Origin: Verrucomicrobiales bacterium
GTDB lineage: Bacteria; Verrucomicrobiota; Verrucomicrobiia; Verrucomicrobiales; DEV007
Direction of reading: 5' to 3'
Assembly (NCBI GenBank): GCA_028281705.1
Contig: JANQJH010000418.1
Coordinates: 1 to 37,357 of the forward strand
DNA length: 37,357 bases
Made by a program: the position numbers and the translations under genes. Under the pieces are notes generated by a model. It was not told the origin of the DNA, ran no database searches, and saw nothing but the letters and a program-made list of their open reading frames with translations. Position 1 is the stretch's first letter; each line of letters opens with the position of its first letter. Below are positions 8,413 to 17,377 of this stretch, in pieces.

Positions 8413-8751
8413 GATACGATAACTTTCTTGTTTTGATTATGTTTGGTTTACAGAGGACGTTATTGTCCAATGATTGTTAGCGCGCCGTGCTGCAGATCAT
8501 ACGGCCGGAGGCGATCCGAGGCAGTATGATCAGAAGGCGTGAAATATTCATGACTCTGCCCCACTTAGCGTTTCGACCATAACAGCTGTGCTCGATCGAA
8601 GATGACAAAACCGTTATTTTCCGGACTGCCCCAATGGCCATGTTTGGACAGGAACGTTGGGAGAAACATAACGGAACTGTCATCTCCTCCCCACATTCCC
8701 TGTTATGCAGAGCACGCTTCTTCAATAGGCATAAGAAAGTGCCTTCCGATC
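8413..8751. other. Divergent intergenic region between the EF-hand and subtilase genes
   Basis: The 339-base spacer should hold both promoters. The open frame of the subtilase extends back to 8602, but that extension lacks membrane or protease features and has mixed codon use, so I treat it as untranslated. An imperfect palindrome GGACGTTATTGTCC lies near 8455-8468, about 45-55 bases before the EF-hand ATG, and could be an operator. No clear -35/-10 pair was found. Confidence 0.4.
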
Positions 8752-10371
8752 ATGAAGCCCCAAAACCAACTCACATGGCTCGTCGTAGCCATCGCCGTCC
8801 TCCTCTTCACTCTCCTCCTGTTTATCAAATTGATCCAAAGTTTCAAGATGCTTGGAACTCGGGAGGCACCACCAATGTTTGAAATGCCATGGAATCCCGA
8901 GCCGACTGTGCCAATAGCAGTACCCTCTGCCCCCCCTCCTTACCGTTTGATTCAGCTGTTAACCGAACTCGTCGAACCTGGAGCGGTGCCATTTGAAGCG
9001 ATTCTCAGATTCCGAGACGACCTCTCCTATCAGCGATTCCTCTCGAATCCAAGAGCCCTCGAGATTCTTGGGTCATCGCCCAAGCTGCGCAGCGCCCGCG
9101 TGGGCTACTCCAACCCGAGCGATCTCTTGGACGCAGGACAATCAGAAACTTTGCCTAACTATTACGTGGCCCTACCTTCAACACCTGGCGGGAGTGGAGG
9201 GGGGATTCAAGAAGGAGCTGCCCCCTTCAGGGCAAGCGGGTTGGATTGGTTGGGCTTAGACGGCGGGGAGTCCCTTGGAGCCAACGTTCGCGTCGCCGTG
9301 GTCGACACGGGGATCGCCGAGCATACAACGTTCTCTGAGGGCCGCGTGATCAGGACCATTGATCTGTCAGGGTTCGAGGCGGAGTTGCATGGGCACGGCA
9401 CGGCGGTTGCATCCCTGATCGGCGGTGAACACGATGCGGCGCGGGGTATAGTTACTCAGGCAGAACTCATTGACGTACGGGTCGCAGACGCCAATGGCCA
9501 GAGTGACAGTTTCACTCTGGCCCAAGGCCTCATCGCGTCTGCTGATGCAGGTGCCGATGTGATCAATGTGAGTCTGGGTTCCTACGGTGACAGTGAAGTC
9601 GTGCAAGAAGCGGTTGCTTACGCCCAAGAAGCAGGCACCATCATTGTCGCCGCAGCCGGAAACGATGGCTATGCCGCGCTCGGCTACCCTGCCGCCTACG
9701 AGGGCGTGATCTCCGTCGGATCGGTCGACGCTGCGAACCGACACTTACAATTCTCCAACACCTCTGCCGACATCGATATCGTGGCTCCTGGATACGAGGT
9801 GCAAGCCGCCTGGCCGGATGAACAACTGGTGGAGTTTACCGGCACGTCAGCAAGCGCCCCCTACGTATCCGGAGCGATTGCCGCTGTTTTGTCCGATGAA
9901 CCGAACCTCACGGGTCAACAAGCGTATGAGATCGTGGCAGGATACACCAACGATGGGGGAGCACCTGGAGTGGATGCTTCTTACGGTGTGGGTATCCTCG
10001 ATGTGGGCAGAACCCTGGAACGAAGCGACGCCGGTATCATTGATGCCGGCGTCGCCAGCCACTACTACGCGGGCGATCTGGAGGGGAATGGGCGTGAGAT
10101 CATGCAAGTGGTTGTCCAGAATCGCGGAACGGAAAGGCTGATGGGCAGCATCCTAACAGTGTACACTCCGACTACCGAACAAACCTATTACTTGCCGCCG
10201 CTCGATCCCGGTGAGATCACCTATGAGGAGGTCGTCATTGATCAACGCCGAGCGGAAATCGATGGCCAAGTGCAATACAGCTCGTCCGTCACCGTTCCCA
10301 CACACCTAACGGATCAGGATCCCTCAGACAATCAGTTCACCTCCACCTTTGTTCTTAACGAAACACCATGA
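8752..10371 (+). CDS. Membrane-anchored subtilisin-like serine protease (S8 family)
   Basis: From the ATG at 8752 the protein has 539 residues; this start puts the membrane anchor ('LTWLVVAIAVLLFTLLLFIKLI', about 7-28) at the N-terminus. A proline-rich linker (about 38-63) and a propeptide-like region follow. The catalytic triad is visible: Asp in 'VAVVDTG' (D185), His in 'HGHGTAVAS' (H215) and Ser in 'GTSASAP' (S366), with the oxyanion Asn in 'AAAGNDG' (N304). The last 110 or so residues form a beta-rich CARDB-like domain ending 'SDNQFTSTFVLNETP'. It is predicted to face the periplasm. Its stop overlaps the start of the next gene by four bases (ATGA), so the two are probably co-translated. 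Substrate unknown. Confidence 0.92.
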   Translation: MKPQNQLTWLVVAIAVLLFTLLLFIKLIQSFKMLGTREAPPMFEMPWNPEPTVPIAVPSAPPPYRLIQLLTELVEPGAVPFEAILRFRDDLSYQRFLSNPRALEILGSSPKLRSARVGYSNPSDLLDAGQSETLPNYYVALPSTPGGSGGGIQEGAAPFRASGLDWLGLDGGESLGANVRVAVVDTGIAEHTTFSEGRVIRTIDLSGFEAELHGHGTAVASLIGGEHDAARGIVTQAELIDVRVADANGQSDSFTLAQGLIASADAGADVINVSLGSYGDSEVVQEAVAYAQEAGTIIVAAAGNDGYAALGYPAAYEGVISVGSVDAANRHLQFSNTSADIDIVAPGYEVQAAWPDEQLVEFTGTSASAPYVSGAIAAVLSDEPNLTGQQAYEIVAGYTNDGGAPGVDASYGVGILDVGRTLERSDAGIIDAGVASHYYAGDLEGNGREIMQVVVQNRGTERLMGSILTVYTPTTEQTYYLPPLDPGEITYEEVVIDQRRAEIDGQVQYSSSVTVPTHLTDQDPSDNQFTSTFVLNETP

Positions 10372-13136
10372 AACTCCCATCTCTGTGCTTCACGTTATCA
10401 CTTGGCATAGTCGCGCCGGCGGCACTCGCGGAGACCACGTCGCGCGTCCTTGATGAAGTCAGCGTGCCGACCCAAGGCGCCGTCTCGGGAGGGCTTATCG
10501 GCGAAGAAGGTCACTATTTGTTTAGCAGTGACGAAGAATCTACGGCTGGATTATGGGTCACCGATGGCACAACGATAGGAACTTCGAAGATCAATGATGA
10601 CAAGGTCCCTGCGACCAAGGTTTGGGCCCCGCCCTTCTTCTATTTCTGGATCGAGAAGGATCTTTGGCGCACGGACACAACACCCGGGCAGGCGACACTC
10701 GTCAGGGAAGACTTTGGTAATCCGCCTGACCTCGAAGATGGTTTGCTGGGCTCCTTCCAAGGGGCGCTCTATTGGCTGGACCGGGTTGATGGCGGCTGGG
10801 AACTATGGAGAAGCTTCGGCGGGCCGGGCGATGCTGCTCTTCTCGCCTCGCTACCCAAGGGTTCCGCACCCGTCTTTGCAGGGATGATGGTTTCGGATGA
10901 TGACCAGCTCGCCTTTCTCGCGCCTGACCCTGACAGCCGCACCACCGCGTTGTGGGCCATAGAGGACGCCGAGAACGGGCCTCGCCTCGTCGATACGGAC
11001 GTTCGCAGCGACGAGAAACCATTCTTCTGTCAGCGCAAGCTTCACTACATCAAGCGGTTGGAAGGTAGCGACGTCCTGCTCCGCGAGGGGTCCGAATTGA
11101 GGTCAGGAGAAGAGGAGCCCTACCGTGATCCCTCAGCTTTTCTCGTCGAACAGGACTCCGTGTATTTCCAGGCACACGATCATGTCCACGGAACAGAGTT
11201 GTGGCGGCTCCTAGCCACGGAAGATCAAGTCTATCGGTTGGCGAATATTCGAGCCGGAAACAACAGCTCGTCGCCCGAACCCTTGGCGGTGTTTGGCAAC
11301 AAGGTGCTGACGATGGCACGTGGTTCAGGGGGGCGCCGCCTTTGGCAAGTACCCCTTTCAGGTTCGTCCTTGGCTTCAGAAGTGGATTGGTTGGACGAAG
11401 AGATCGAGGACCACTACTTTCACCAAGCCGAGGTCACAGCTGGTTTCGTCTACCTGATATCGAGTGCCACGAGAAATGATGGAGATCTCATGCTATCAAA
11501 AACCGACGGGACAGAGGACGGAATGATCCTTCTCAAGGATTCGTGGCTAACTGAAAGGGAAGGTTACCCTCACCTCTATCCCAACGATGACGCTGTACTG
11601 TTTCTAAGCAACCAAACAGCTGTGGGAACAGAAGTCTATTCCTGGCATCCTGACCGAGATCTTCCCGTTTTGGTTCGGGATGCGAACACGAATCCCATTC
11701 CGGGTGCCCGAGCCTCCGTGCTGCAACCGGTCCCGGGCTCCACAGAAATTCAGTACTTTACCATCAATCGCGGGAATGAGCACGAATACGTCCGGCTGGG
11801 ACTTGATGGTAAACGCACGATTTTGCGCTCAGACGACGTGGAGGATTTTGGATGGAGCCTCACGTCCAGCCCTGTTTCCGGCACAAGCTTCTTCGTGGAT
11901 CGAAACGGGTTGCACAGCCTACTGGCCGGATCCTCAACGCCGGGATTGGTCTATGTAAACAATACCGCTAGACCAGAGATCAATGCACTTCACATTCCTT
12001 TCACCACCACTGATGGTGGCATTCTCTTTCTGGCGTTTGTCGGTGGAGCCTTTCACATCATGCACAGCGACGGATTTGTTGGTGGTAGTACCAGGATACT
12101 CGTCGAGCGCACAACCTACCAAGATGTGCCCATCGAGTACGAGGGACGTCGCTATTTCGTTCCCGATGCTCCCGGTCTCAGTGTTCAACCTTGGTATGTC
12201 CATGGTCCCGGTCAGATCGAGCGCTTTGCAACCTTCGGGAGCGCCGTGACAATCATTGGGAAGACCGAATCCCACCTCTACTTCTCACAAGGTTCTACCC
12301 TGTGGGCCTATGACGACGATGAGAGGATCGTTCCTGCGGGAACTGATGCCGCCGTTTCTCCGCTCGTGACACCACCCACCGCAGATTCAGAAGATCGCCT
12401 GTTTTACATCGGGAGTGATCGCAAGGGCGAAGAGCTGTGGGTGACCGACGGCACCGAAGACGGGGCCGAACGCCTAACCGACATCCAAGATCGAGGCGAC
12501 ACGGGCGCCTTTGCCCATCTCACCACCGTCAATGAGACACTTTTCTTTGTTGCCGATGACGGCGAGACTGGGTTCGAGCTTTGGATGAGTGACGGCACCG
12601 AGGACGGCACCCGTCGCCTAACGGATTTGATTTCTGGAGTCGATAAAGATGGGGAGCCCTTCGATTCCTTGCCAGGGGAAGCCGCCATTCCGATGATGGG
12701 TGCGTTCGGAGACTATGCCTACTTTGCCGCAGATGATGGCGTCCATGGCATGGAATTGTGGCGCGTTCACCAATCGGGCTCCCCAGTCGAGTTGTTTCAA
12801 GATATCATGCCCGGCCCAGGATCTTCACATCCCCATAACTTTATCACCCTCAATGACAGGCTCTTCTTTCAAGCCATCGATCCCGTGCATCCACTCACCA
12901 CCCTGCGCGAGATCGTCGAGAGGCAATCGCTGGATCTCACAATCGAGATCAGTGAGTCGGCCCTCCAGTTTGGCGAGGACGCGAGCGAACCCTACCTTCT
13001 GATGGAAAGTCATGACTTGAAACAGTGGAAGGTGAGATCTGCTTACACGGGAGAAGCCCTGGGCAAGCCTCAAATGTTTCCGCTACCCGAAGTAGGCGAT
13101 CAGCAAACCGTCTTCTATCGTCTATCCCCCAACTAA
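10368..13136 (+). CDS. Secreted ELWxxDGT-repeat protein
   Basis: The protein has 922 residues with a signal peptide ('MKLPSLCFTLSLGIVAPAALA'). Repeats of the ELWxxDGT type are spread along it: 'GLWVTDGTTIGTSKI' near the N-terminus, 'ELWRSFGG', 'ELWRLLATEDQ', 'LSKTDGTEDG', then 'ELWVTDGTEDGAERLTD', 'ELWMSDGTEDGTRRLTD' and 'ELWRVHQSG'. Such repeats are thought to form a beta-propeller-like fold in surface or secreted proteins. The end ('YLLMESHDLKQWKVRS' to 'TVFYRLSPN') matches a short C-terminal motif found in many exported verrucomicrobial proteins. It starts inside the last codons of the subtilase gene, so the protease may process or be processed with it (inference). Only two bases separate its stop from the stop of the convergent kinase gene. 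Confidence 0.88.
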   Translation: MKLPSLCFTLSLGIVAPAALAETTSRVLDEVSVPTQGAVSGGLIGEEGHYLFSSDEESTAGLWVTDGTTIGTSKINDDKVPATKVWAPPFFYFWIEKDLWRTDTTPGQATLVREDFGNPPDLEDGLLGSFQGALYWLDRVDGGWELWRSFGGPGDAALLASLPKGSAPVFAGMMVSDDDQLAFLAPDPDSRTTALWAIEDAENGPRLVDTDVRSDEKPFFCQRKLHYIKRLEGSDVLLREGSELRSGEEEPYRDPSAFLVEQDSVYFQAHDHVHGTELWRLLATEDQVYRLANIRAGNNSSSPEPLAVFGNKVLTMARGSGGRRLWQVPLSGSSLASEVDWLDEEIEDHYFHQAEVTAGFVYLISSATRNDGDLMLSKTDGTEDGMILLKDSWLTEREGYPHLYPNDDAVLFLSNQTAVGTEVYSWHPDRDLPVLVRDANTNPIPGARASVLQPVPGSTEIQYFTINRGNEHEYVRLGLDGKRTILRSDDVEDFGWSLTSSPVSGTSFFVDRNGLHSLLAGSSTPGLVYVNNTARPEINALHIPFTTTDGGILFLAFVGGAFHIMHSDGFVGGSTRILVERTTYQDVPIEYEGRRYFVPDAPGLSVQPWYVHGPGQIERFATFGSAVTIIGKTESHLYFSQGSTLWAYDDDERIVPAGTDAAVSPLVTPPTADSEDRLFYIGSDRKGEELWVTDGTEDGAERLTDIQDRGDTGAFAHLTTVNETLFFVADDGETGFELWMSDGTEDGTRRLTDLISGVDKDGEPFDSLPGEAAIPMMGAFGDYAYFAADDGVHGMELWRVHQSGSPVELFQDIMPGPGSSHPHNFITLNDRLFFQAIDPVHPLTTLREIVERQSLDLTIEISESALQFGEDASEPYLLMESHDLKQWKVRSAYTGEALGKPQMFPLPEVGDQQTVFYRLSPN

Positions 13137-13138
13137 CA

Positions 13139-14635
13139 TCAGTCTCGCCTCAACGGCAATCTTAACTGAATCCGGGTGATGCACTCAGTCGACTCGACCA
13201 ACTCCAGCGTTCCGCCATGGGCCTTGGCGATCTCCAAGGCGATATTGAGTCCGAGTCCATAGCCATCAATGTCCCGGCTTCGTGCTTCGTCACCGCGATG
13301 AAAGCGACGAAAGATCTTATGGCGATTCGCTTCCGAGATGCCCGGCCCCGTGTTGCTGATGGTGAGCAACGCTGCATCATCGACTCGCTTGAGTTCGCAA
13401 CAAATCTCGCCTGCGGAATGGTTGTATTTCAACGCATTCGAGAAGAGGTTTTGGATCAACGGCTGCAACAGATTTTCATCTCCGATGATCTCGATGCCGG
13501 GCTCAATCGTGCGGTGAAGCTTGATACCGAAGGCTTCCGCGCGGATTTCCGTATCTTCGCAAATGGCCTCAATGTTCGCCTTCAGGTCAACTGACTGGAG
13601 GCTCAGGGCAATCTTACCCGAGTCCGCGCGCGAGAGCAGCAGGAGACTACTTACAATGTGATTCAGTCTCTGGATCTCCTGCAGAAGATTGGTGTGCCAG
13701 ATCTCTTCTTCTGTCCCTGCCTCAGTCTTGTCTAGCGCTGATTCCACTTGCGCCCGAATGATTGTCAGAGGCGTCTTCAGTTCGTGGGAAGCGTCCGCAC
13801 TGAACCGCGTCGCTTGATGAAAGTTGCTTTCCAATCTTTCTAACATCGCATTCACGACGTCGACGAGGCGCCCAAGTTCATCCTCGGCCTCCGACCGCGG
13901 CACTCGGCGGTTGAGGGCATCTCCTGTGATCGATGAGGCTGTTTGACGAATCGCTCGGATTGGGGCCAAGGCGCGCCCGGAAGTCAGCCAAGCTCCGCTC
14001 CCGATCATCAGAAGCGCCACGGGAAAGGCCAACAAGAACGCAAGATGAATGCGACGGACATCCGCACGCATGCCATCCATGCTTAGAGCCACATAGACTT
14101 CGCTTCTTGGATTAGCGAAGACACCTATTCGCCAAGTCCCGGTCTCGTGATGTTCGGTGCCGAATCGTGGCTCGTCTGCCAGTTCCATCTTGCGGCGAAG
14201 TGATACAGGTGGATAGACTCGGTCCCTCTTCCACGCTTTTCGCTCCCAAGGGGGCACAGATTGCGTGTTCACTTCGGACTCAGCAAGGGCAGGAGCGGAA
14301 GCGCCGGCCAATCCGTCAGGCCAGGCGCGCGAGCGAAAGGTCACGGCTTGATCCGAAATCCGTTTGGCAAGGATAGGGTAGTCAAACTCTTGTTGGAAAT
14401 GCATCTCCATGGCCGCCGCGATCTGTCGAAACATGAACCACTCTTCATCGGTAACGATCCGGACAGCGATCCGCTGGCCCAGATCACTCAATCGTCCATC
14501 AAGTTGATTGAGCAATTGACGCCTGGCGAAGTAAGAGACCGCCGCCGAATAGGCCACGAGCACGACGCCGGACACACATGCGGAGATCACTACCAGACGT
14601 AGGCGAAAAGAACGCCGCCTCCACCATCCTATCAT
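13139..14635 (-). CDS. Two-component sensor histidine kinase (CusS/QseC-like build)
   Basis: The protein has 498 residues. Two membrane segments (about 11-32 and 197-219) enclose a periplasmic sensor domain of about 165 residues. A HAMP linker (about 220-270) is followed by the HisKA box 'FSADASHELKTPLTIIRAQ' with phospho-acceptor His284. The ATPase part has the N box 'NLFSNALKYN', the G1 box 'NTGPGIS', an F box 'IFRRFHRGDEARS' and the G2 box 'GYGLGLNIALEIAKAHGG'. Its ATG overlaps the stop of the regulator gene (ATGA at 14632-14635), so the pair is translationally coupled. Signal unknown; CusS-type kinases sense metals, but the sensor domain here carries no obvious metal-binding cluster. Confidence 0.94.
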   Translation of the reverse strand: MIGWWRRRSFRLRLVVISACVSGVVLVAYSAAVSYFARRQLLNQLDGRLSDLGQRIAVRIVTDEEWFMFRQIAAAMEMHFQQEFDYPILAKRISDQAVTFRSRAWPDGLAGASAPALAESEVNTQSVPPWERKAWKRDRVYPPVSLRRKMELADEPRFGTEHHETGTWRIGVFANPRSEVYVALSMDGMRADVRRIHLAFLLAFPVALLMIGSGAWLTSGRALAPIRAIRQTASSITGDALNRRVPRSEAEDELGRLVDVVNAMLERLESNFHQATRFSADASHELKTPLTIIRAQVESALDKTEAGTEEEIWHTNLLQEIQRLNHIVSSLLLLSRADSGKIALSLQSVDLKANIEAICEDTEIRAEAFGIKLHRTIEPGIEIIGDENLLQPLIQNLFSNALKYNHSAGEICCELKRVDDAALLTISNTGPGISEANRHKIFRRFHRGDEARSRDIDGYGLGLNIALEIAKAHGGTLELVESTECITRIQLRLPLRRD

Positions 14636-15306
14636 GATAGCTTTCTAACACGATAGCCAATACCCCGGACCGTCTCGATCAGATTGACATCAAACCCCTC
14701 ATCCACTTTCTGCCGAATCCTTCCTACGTAGACACCGATAACATTGGTCTCCGGGTCAAAGTGATAGTTCCACACATGTTCGTGAATCTGCGTTCGTGTG
14801 AGCACGCGACCCGGCGATCGCATCAGGTACTCCAGCAATGAGAATTCACGCGGACTTAGAGAGATCTCTTTCCCGCCGCGAGAGACCTCACGCGTCAGCA
14901 GATTCAGCTTCAAATCAGCGACCTGCATGATGCTGGCCCGCTCCGGTGATCGACGCCGCACAATGGAGTGTACGCGGGCAACGAGCTCCTCCATATGGAA
15001 GGGTTTGGGCAGATAATCGTCCGCTCCCATATTCAATCCTTCCACGCGTTCGTTCAATGCCGACCGCGCGGTCAGCAGGAGCACTGGCAAAGGCATACGT
15101 TTTTCGCGAATGATTTTGAGGACGCTCAAGCCATCCCTCCCTGGCAACATCACATCCAGCACCATCGCATCGTAAGGCTCCGTGGTGGCATAAACCAAAG
15201 CGTCGTTACCATCCGCCACCACATGAACGGCGAAGCCCTGCTCTTCCAATCCTTTCTGGATGTAGCATCCAATCTTCCGTTCGTCCTCGACCACTAACAC
15301 CTTCAT
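14632..15306 (-). CDS. OmpR/CusR-type response regulator
   Basis: I start it at the ATG at 15306, which opens 'MKVLVVEDERKIG' and has a GAGG stretch just upstream; the frame goes back to 15381 without receiver homology. The protein has 224 residues. The receiver domain has the acidic pair E7/D8, phospho-acceptor D51 in 'MVLDVMLPG', T79 and K101 in 'YLPKPF'. The C-terminal winged helix carries 'LSPREFSLLEYLMRSPGRVLTRTQIHEHVW' and ends 'IETVRGIGYRV', the OmpR/PhoB pattern. It forms a unit with the downstream histidine kinase. It lies on the same strand behind the exporter operon, separated by a 198-base spacer that holds a candidate operator, so it may have its own promoter. Confidence 0.95.
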   Translation of the reverse strand: MKVLVVEDERKIGCYIQKGLEEQGFAVHVVADGNDALVYATTEPYDAMVLDVMLPGRDGLSVLKIIREKRMPLPVLLLTARSALNERVEGLNMGADDYLPKPFHMEELVARVHSIVRRRSPERASIMQVADLKLNLLTREVSRGGKEISLSPREFSLLEYLMRSPGRVLTRTQIHEHVWNYHFDPETNVIGVYVGRIRQKVDEGFDVNLIETVRGIGYRVRKLS

Positions 15307-15454
15307 TACCTCATCAAAGGGCGACAACAGACGCTTCTCTCCCAGTGCGGTGCAGAAAGCGAAAAGCCAAACTCGCGACACCTGGAGAGAAGGGGTCGCC
15401 TACCTGATTGGAATGATTGATGGCCCCCATTGCCAACGACCGTAGATCACCATG

Positions 15455-15483
15455 ATGACAGGGACATAACGTCAGAATGACAG
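15455..15483 (-). promoter_or_regulatory. Candidate regulator binding site: ATGACAG direct repeat, 22-bp period
   Basis: ATGACAG occurs at 15455-15461 and again at 15477-15483, exactly 22 bases apart. At the 11-base midpoint (15466-15472) ATAACGT matches four of seven positions. Direct repeats at 11- or 22-base spacing are the usual layout of OmpR-family binding sites. The site lies about 150-175 bases before the regulator start at 15306, in the spacer after the LytTR gene. Autoregulation is inferred. Confidence 0.4.
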
Positions 15484-15504
15484 TTCTGTTAACTCGATTC
15501 ATCT

Positions 15505-16272
15505 TCATGAAAATCTCAAGGCTTTCTCGATCTCGCGCAGGCCACGAGTCAGTGGAAGCTGTTTTCCGTTATACAAGACCACGGCATAGTCGCCCTTGAA
15601 GAGAGGAGTGAGTTCTTTGATGGCCTCCAATCTAACAATACCGCTTCGACTGATTCGAATAAACTTCTGCGGGTGCAGTTGATCCTCCAGGGCGGTCAGG
15701 GTTTCCCGAAGGACGTGATCCTCCCCGCGGCCAGTCGCAACCACGTAGTTGCCCGCGGACTCGAAGCAGTCGATTTCCTCAGTCTTCAGAACGCGCACTT
15801 TCCCACCTTCTTTAACCGTCAACCGAGTAATGTAGCGTTGTTCGTCATTCTCTGAATGTTCGGCTAACATGGCTAGCAGCCCTCGCGCCGCCGAACTGGC
15901 GTCTTGATCTTCACGATGTTGGCAGGCGCGACGCACGGCTTGTTTGAACCTCGCAGGTTTGAATGGTTTGAGCAGGTAATCCAGAGCATGGGTTTCGAAC
16001 GCGCGAACGGCATGCTCATCATAGGCCGTGGTAAAGATGACCATGGGAAGATCTTCCGAAGCGATGGCTTGCAGCACTTCGAATCCGCTCATCTCGGGCA
16101 TCTGGATGTCGAGGAAGAGGAGTTCGGGGCGATGCCGCAAGATACTCTCAACCGCCTCTGATCCGCTCGCGCACTCTCCGACGAACTCGAGGTCTTCCTC
16201 AGCATCCACGAGACGCTTCATGCGTTTACGCGCGGGAGGTTCGTCGTCGACGATGATCGTTCTTAGTTTCAT
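15505..16272 (-). CDS. LytTR-family response regulator
   Basis: The ATG at 16272 begins 'MKLRTIIVDDEPPARKR', a textbook start for this family, and comes one base after the kinase stop. The protein has 255 residues. The receiver has D9/D10, phospho-acceptor D55 in 'LLFLDIQMPEMSG' and the Lys in 'YLLKPFKPARF'. The C-terminal LytTR DNA-binding domain (about 155-255) shows 'FIRISRSGIVRLEAIKELTPLFKGDYAVVL' and 'LPLTRGLREIEKAL'. LytTR regulators bind pairs of about 9-bp direct repeats spaced about 21-22 bp. Such a repeat lies upstream of the first gene of this operon (22061-22094), so autoregulation of the exporter operon is likely. Partner kinase: the gene immediately upstream. Confidence 0.95.
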   Translation of the reverse strand: MKLRTIIVDDEPPARKRMKRLVDAEEDLEFVGECASGSEAVESILRHRPELLFLDIQMPEMSGFEVLQAIASEDLPMVIFTTAYDEHAVRAFETHALDYLLKPFKPARFKQAVRRACQHREDQDASSAARGLLAMLAEHSENDEQRYITRLTVKEGGKVRVLKTEEIDCFESAGNYVVATGRGEDHVLRETLTALEDQLHPQKFIRISRSGIVRLEAIKELTPLFKGDYAVVLYNGKQLPLTRGLREIEKALRFS

Positions 16273-16273
16273 G

Positions 16274-17371
16274 TCAGGCAGCTCGATTGAGGGGAAGTCG
16301 TATCGTGGCCACACAACCGCTGGTTTCTTCGCGCCTTACATCGAAGGTGTGACTGTCCGGATAGAGTTGAATCAGACGTGCCTGTGTGTTGGTCAGACCC
16401 ACACCTTTACAGTTGGCACGCGAGAGAAAGCCAACCCCGTTGTCTCGAATTGTTAGACACAAGGCGTCACCATCCCGTTGGGCCCTCAGGCTGATCAGGC
16501 CACCTTCGCGCAGAGGCTCGATACCATGACGGACAGCGTTCTCGACCAACGGTTGAAGGATGAGCGTGGGCACGAGCACGTCTAGCAGAGAAGCATTGAT
16601 CTCCTTTTCTACCTTGAGGCGGTCTCCAAAACGCGTCTGCTCGATGGCCAGGTAGTGATCGAGAAACTCCAATTCCTTTCGGAGAGGGATCTCCACTTCC
16701 TCTGCACTGGCAAGAGAGGCACGAAGTAATTCGCTCAAGTCGGTGAGCATGCTCTCGGAAGCATCCGGGTCCGAATGGACAAAGGCCGTGATGGCGTTAA
16801 GCGCGTTGAAGAGGAAGTGAGGATTGAGCTGCATCTGCAGAGACTGTAGGCGTGCTTGTGCCAAGTGTGCCTCCGCCTCCAGGGCGCGCCGCTCACGTTC
16901 TCGCGCACGTCCGGAAGCTTGAACGGCCTGACAGATGCTCAGTATAACTACATAGAAAAGCATATCTACCGGCGCTCTCGCCATGGGAGGGCCGCTCTGG
17001 GCGCGCTGGTCCAATCGTCCGCTCTCTCGCATGGCCTCCAGGAGTTGCTGAGGTGGATCAAATTGCCGGAATACGATCTGATTGACCGTCACCACTAGCA
17101 CACAAGCGACAAGATGGATGACAATGCTTCGCAAACGACGCGCATGATCAATGGGATACTTCAACGCGATCCAAATGGTGAATGGCGCACAGACTAACCA
17201 CGCCACCCAAACACGAATTCCCAACTCGAACGCCACGATAAAGCCTAACGAGCCCACGATCATGAAGATTGCCGTGAGCATGGCGACGAGCACCGCCCAG
17301 ATCACAAGCAGAATGACCACCGGCCACAACCAGCGGGTAGACACAATAGTGTTGAAATAGCGGTCAGTCAT
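16274..17371 (-). CDS. LytS/YehU-type sensor histidine kinase (His_kinase family)
   Basis: The protein has 365 residues. Four hydrophobic segments lie in the first 150 residues (about 15-40, 42-70, 82-100, 136-151), with little periplasmic sequence. A coiled-coil linker rich in Arg, Glu and Ala (153-178) leads to the phospho-acceptor motif 'LQMQLNPHFLFNALNAI', with His185. The ATPase domain has 'ILQPLVENAVRHGIEPL' and 'IRDNGVGF', then 'GVGLTNTQARLIQLY'. This architecture nearly always pairs with a LytTR regulator, which is the next gene one base away. It starts six bases after the permease gene, so it belongs to the exporter operon; in related systems such kinases respond to the transported compound or to membrane stress. 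Confidence 0.94.
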   Translation of the reverse strand: MTDRYFNTIVSTRWLWPVVILLVIWAVLVAMLTAIFMIVGSLGFIVAFELGIRVWVAWLVCAPFTIWIALKYPIDHARRLRSIVIHLVACVLVVTVNQIVFRQFDPPQQLLEAMRESGRLDQRAQSGPPMARAPVDMLFYVVILSICQAVQASGRARERERRALEAEAHLAQARLQSLQMQLNPHFLFNALNAITAFVHSDPDASESMLTDLSELLRASLASAEEVEIPLRKELEFLDHYLAIEQTRFGDRLKVEKEINASLLDVLVPTLILQPLVENAVRHGIEPLREGGLISLRAQRDGDALCLTIRDNGVGFLSRANCKGVGLTNTQARLIQLYPDSHTFDVRREETSGCVATIRLPLNRAA

Positions 17372-17377
17372 GGCAGG

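Noticed and set aside
15314-15508. A 64-codon frame whose ATG overlaps the LytTR stop
   Set aside because: It crosses the regulator's promoter spacer and candidate operator, has no domain and would overlap the regulator start region; the overlap is probably chance.
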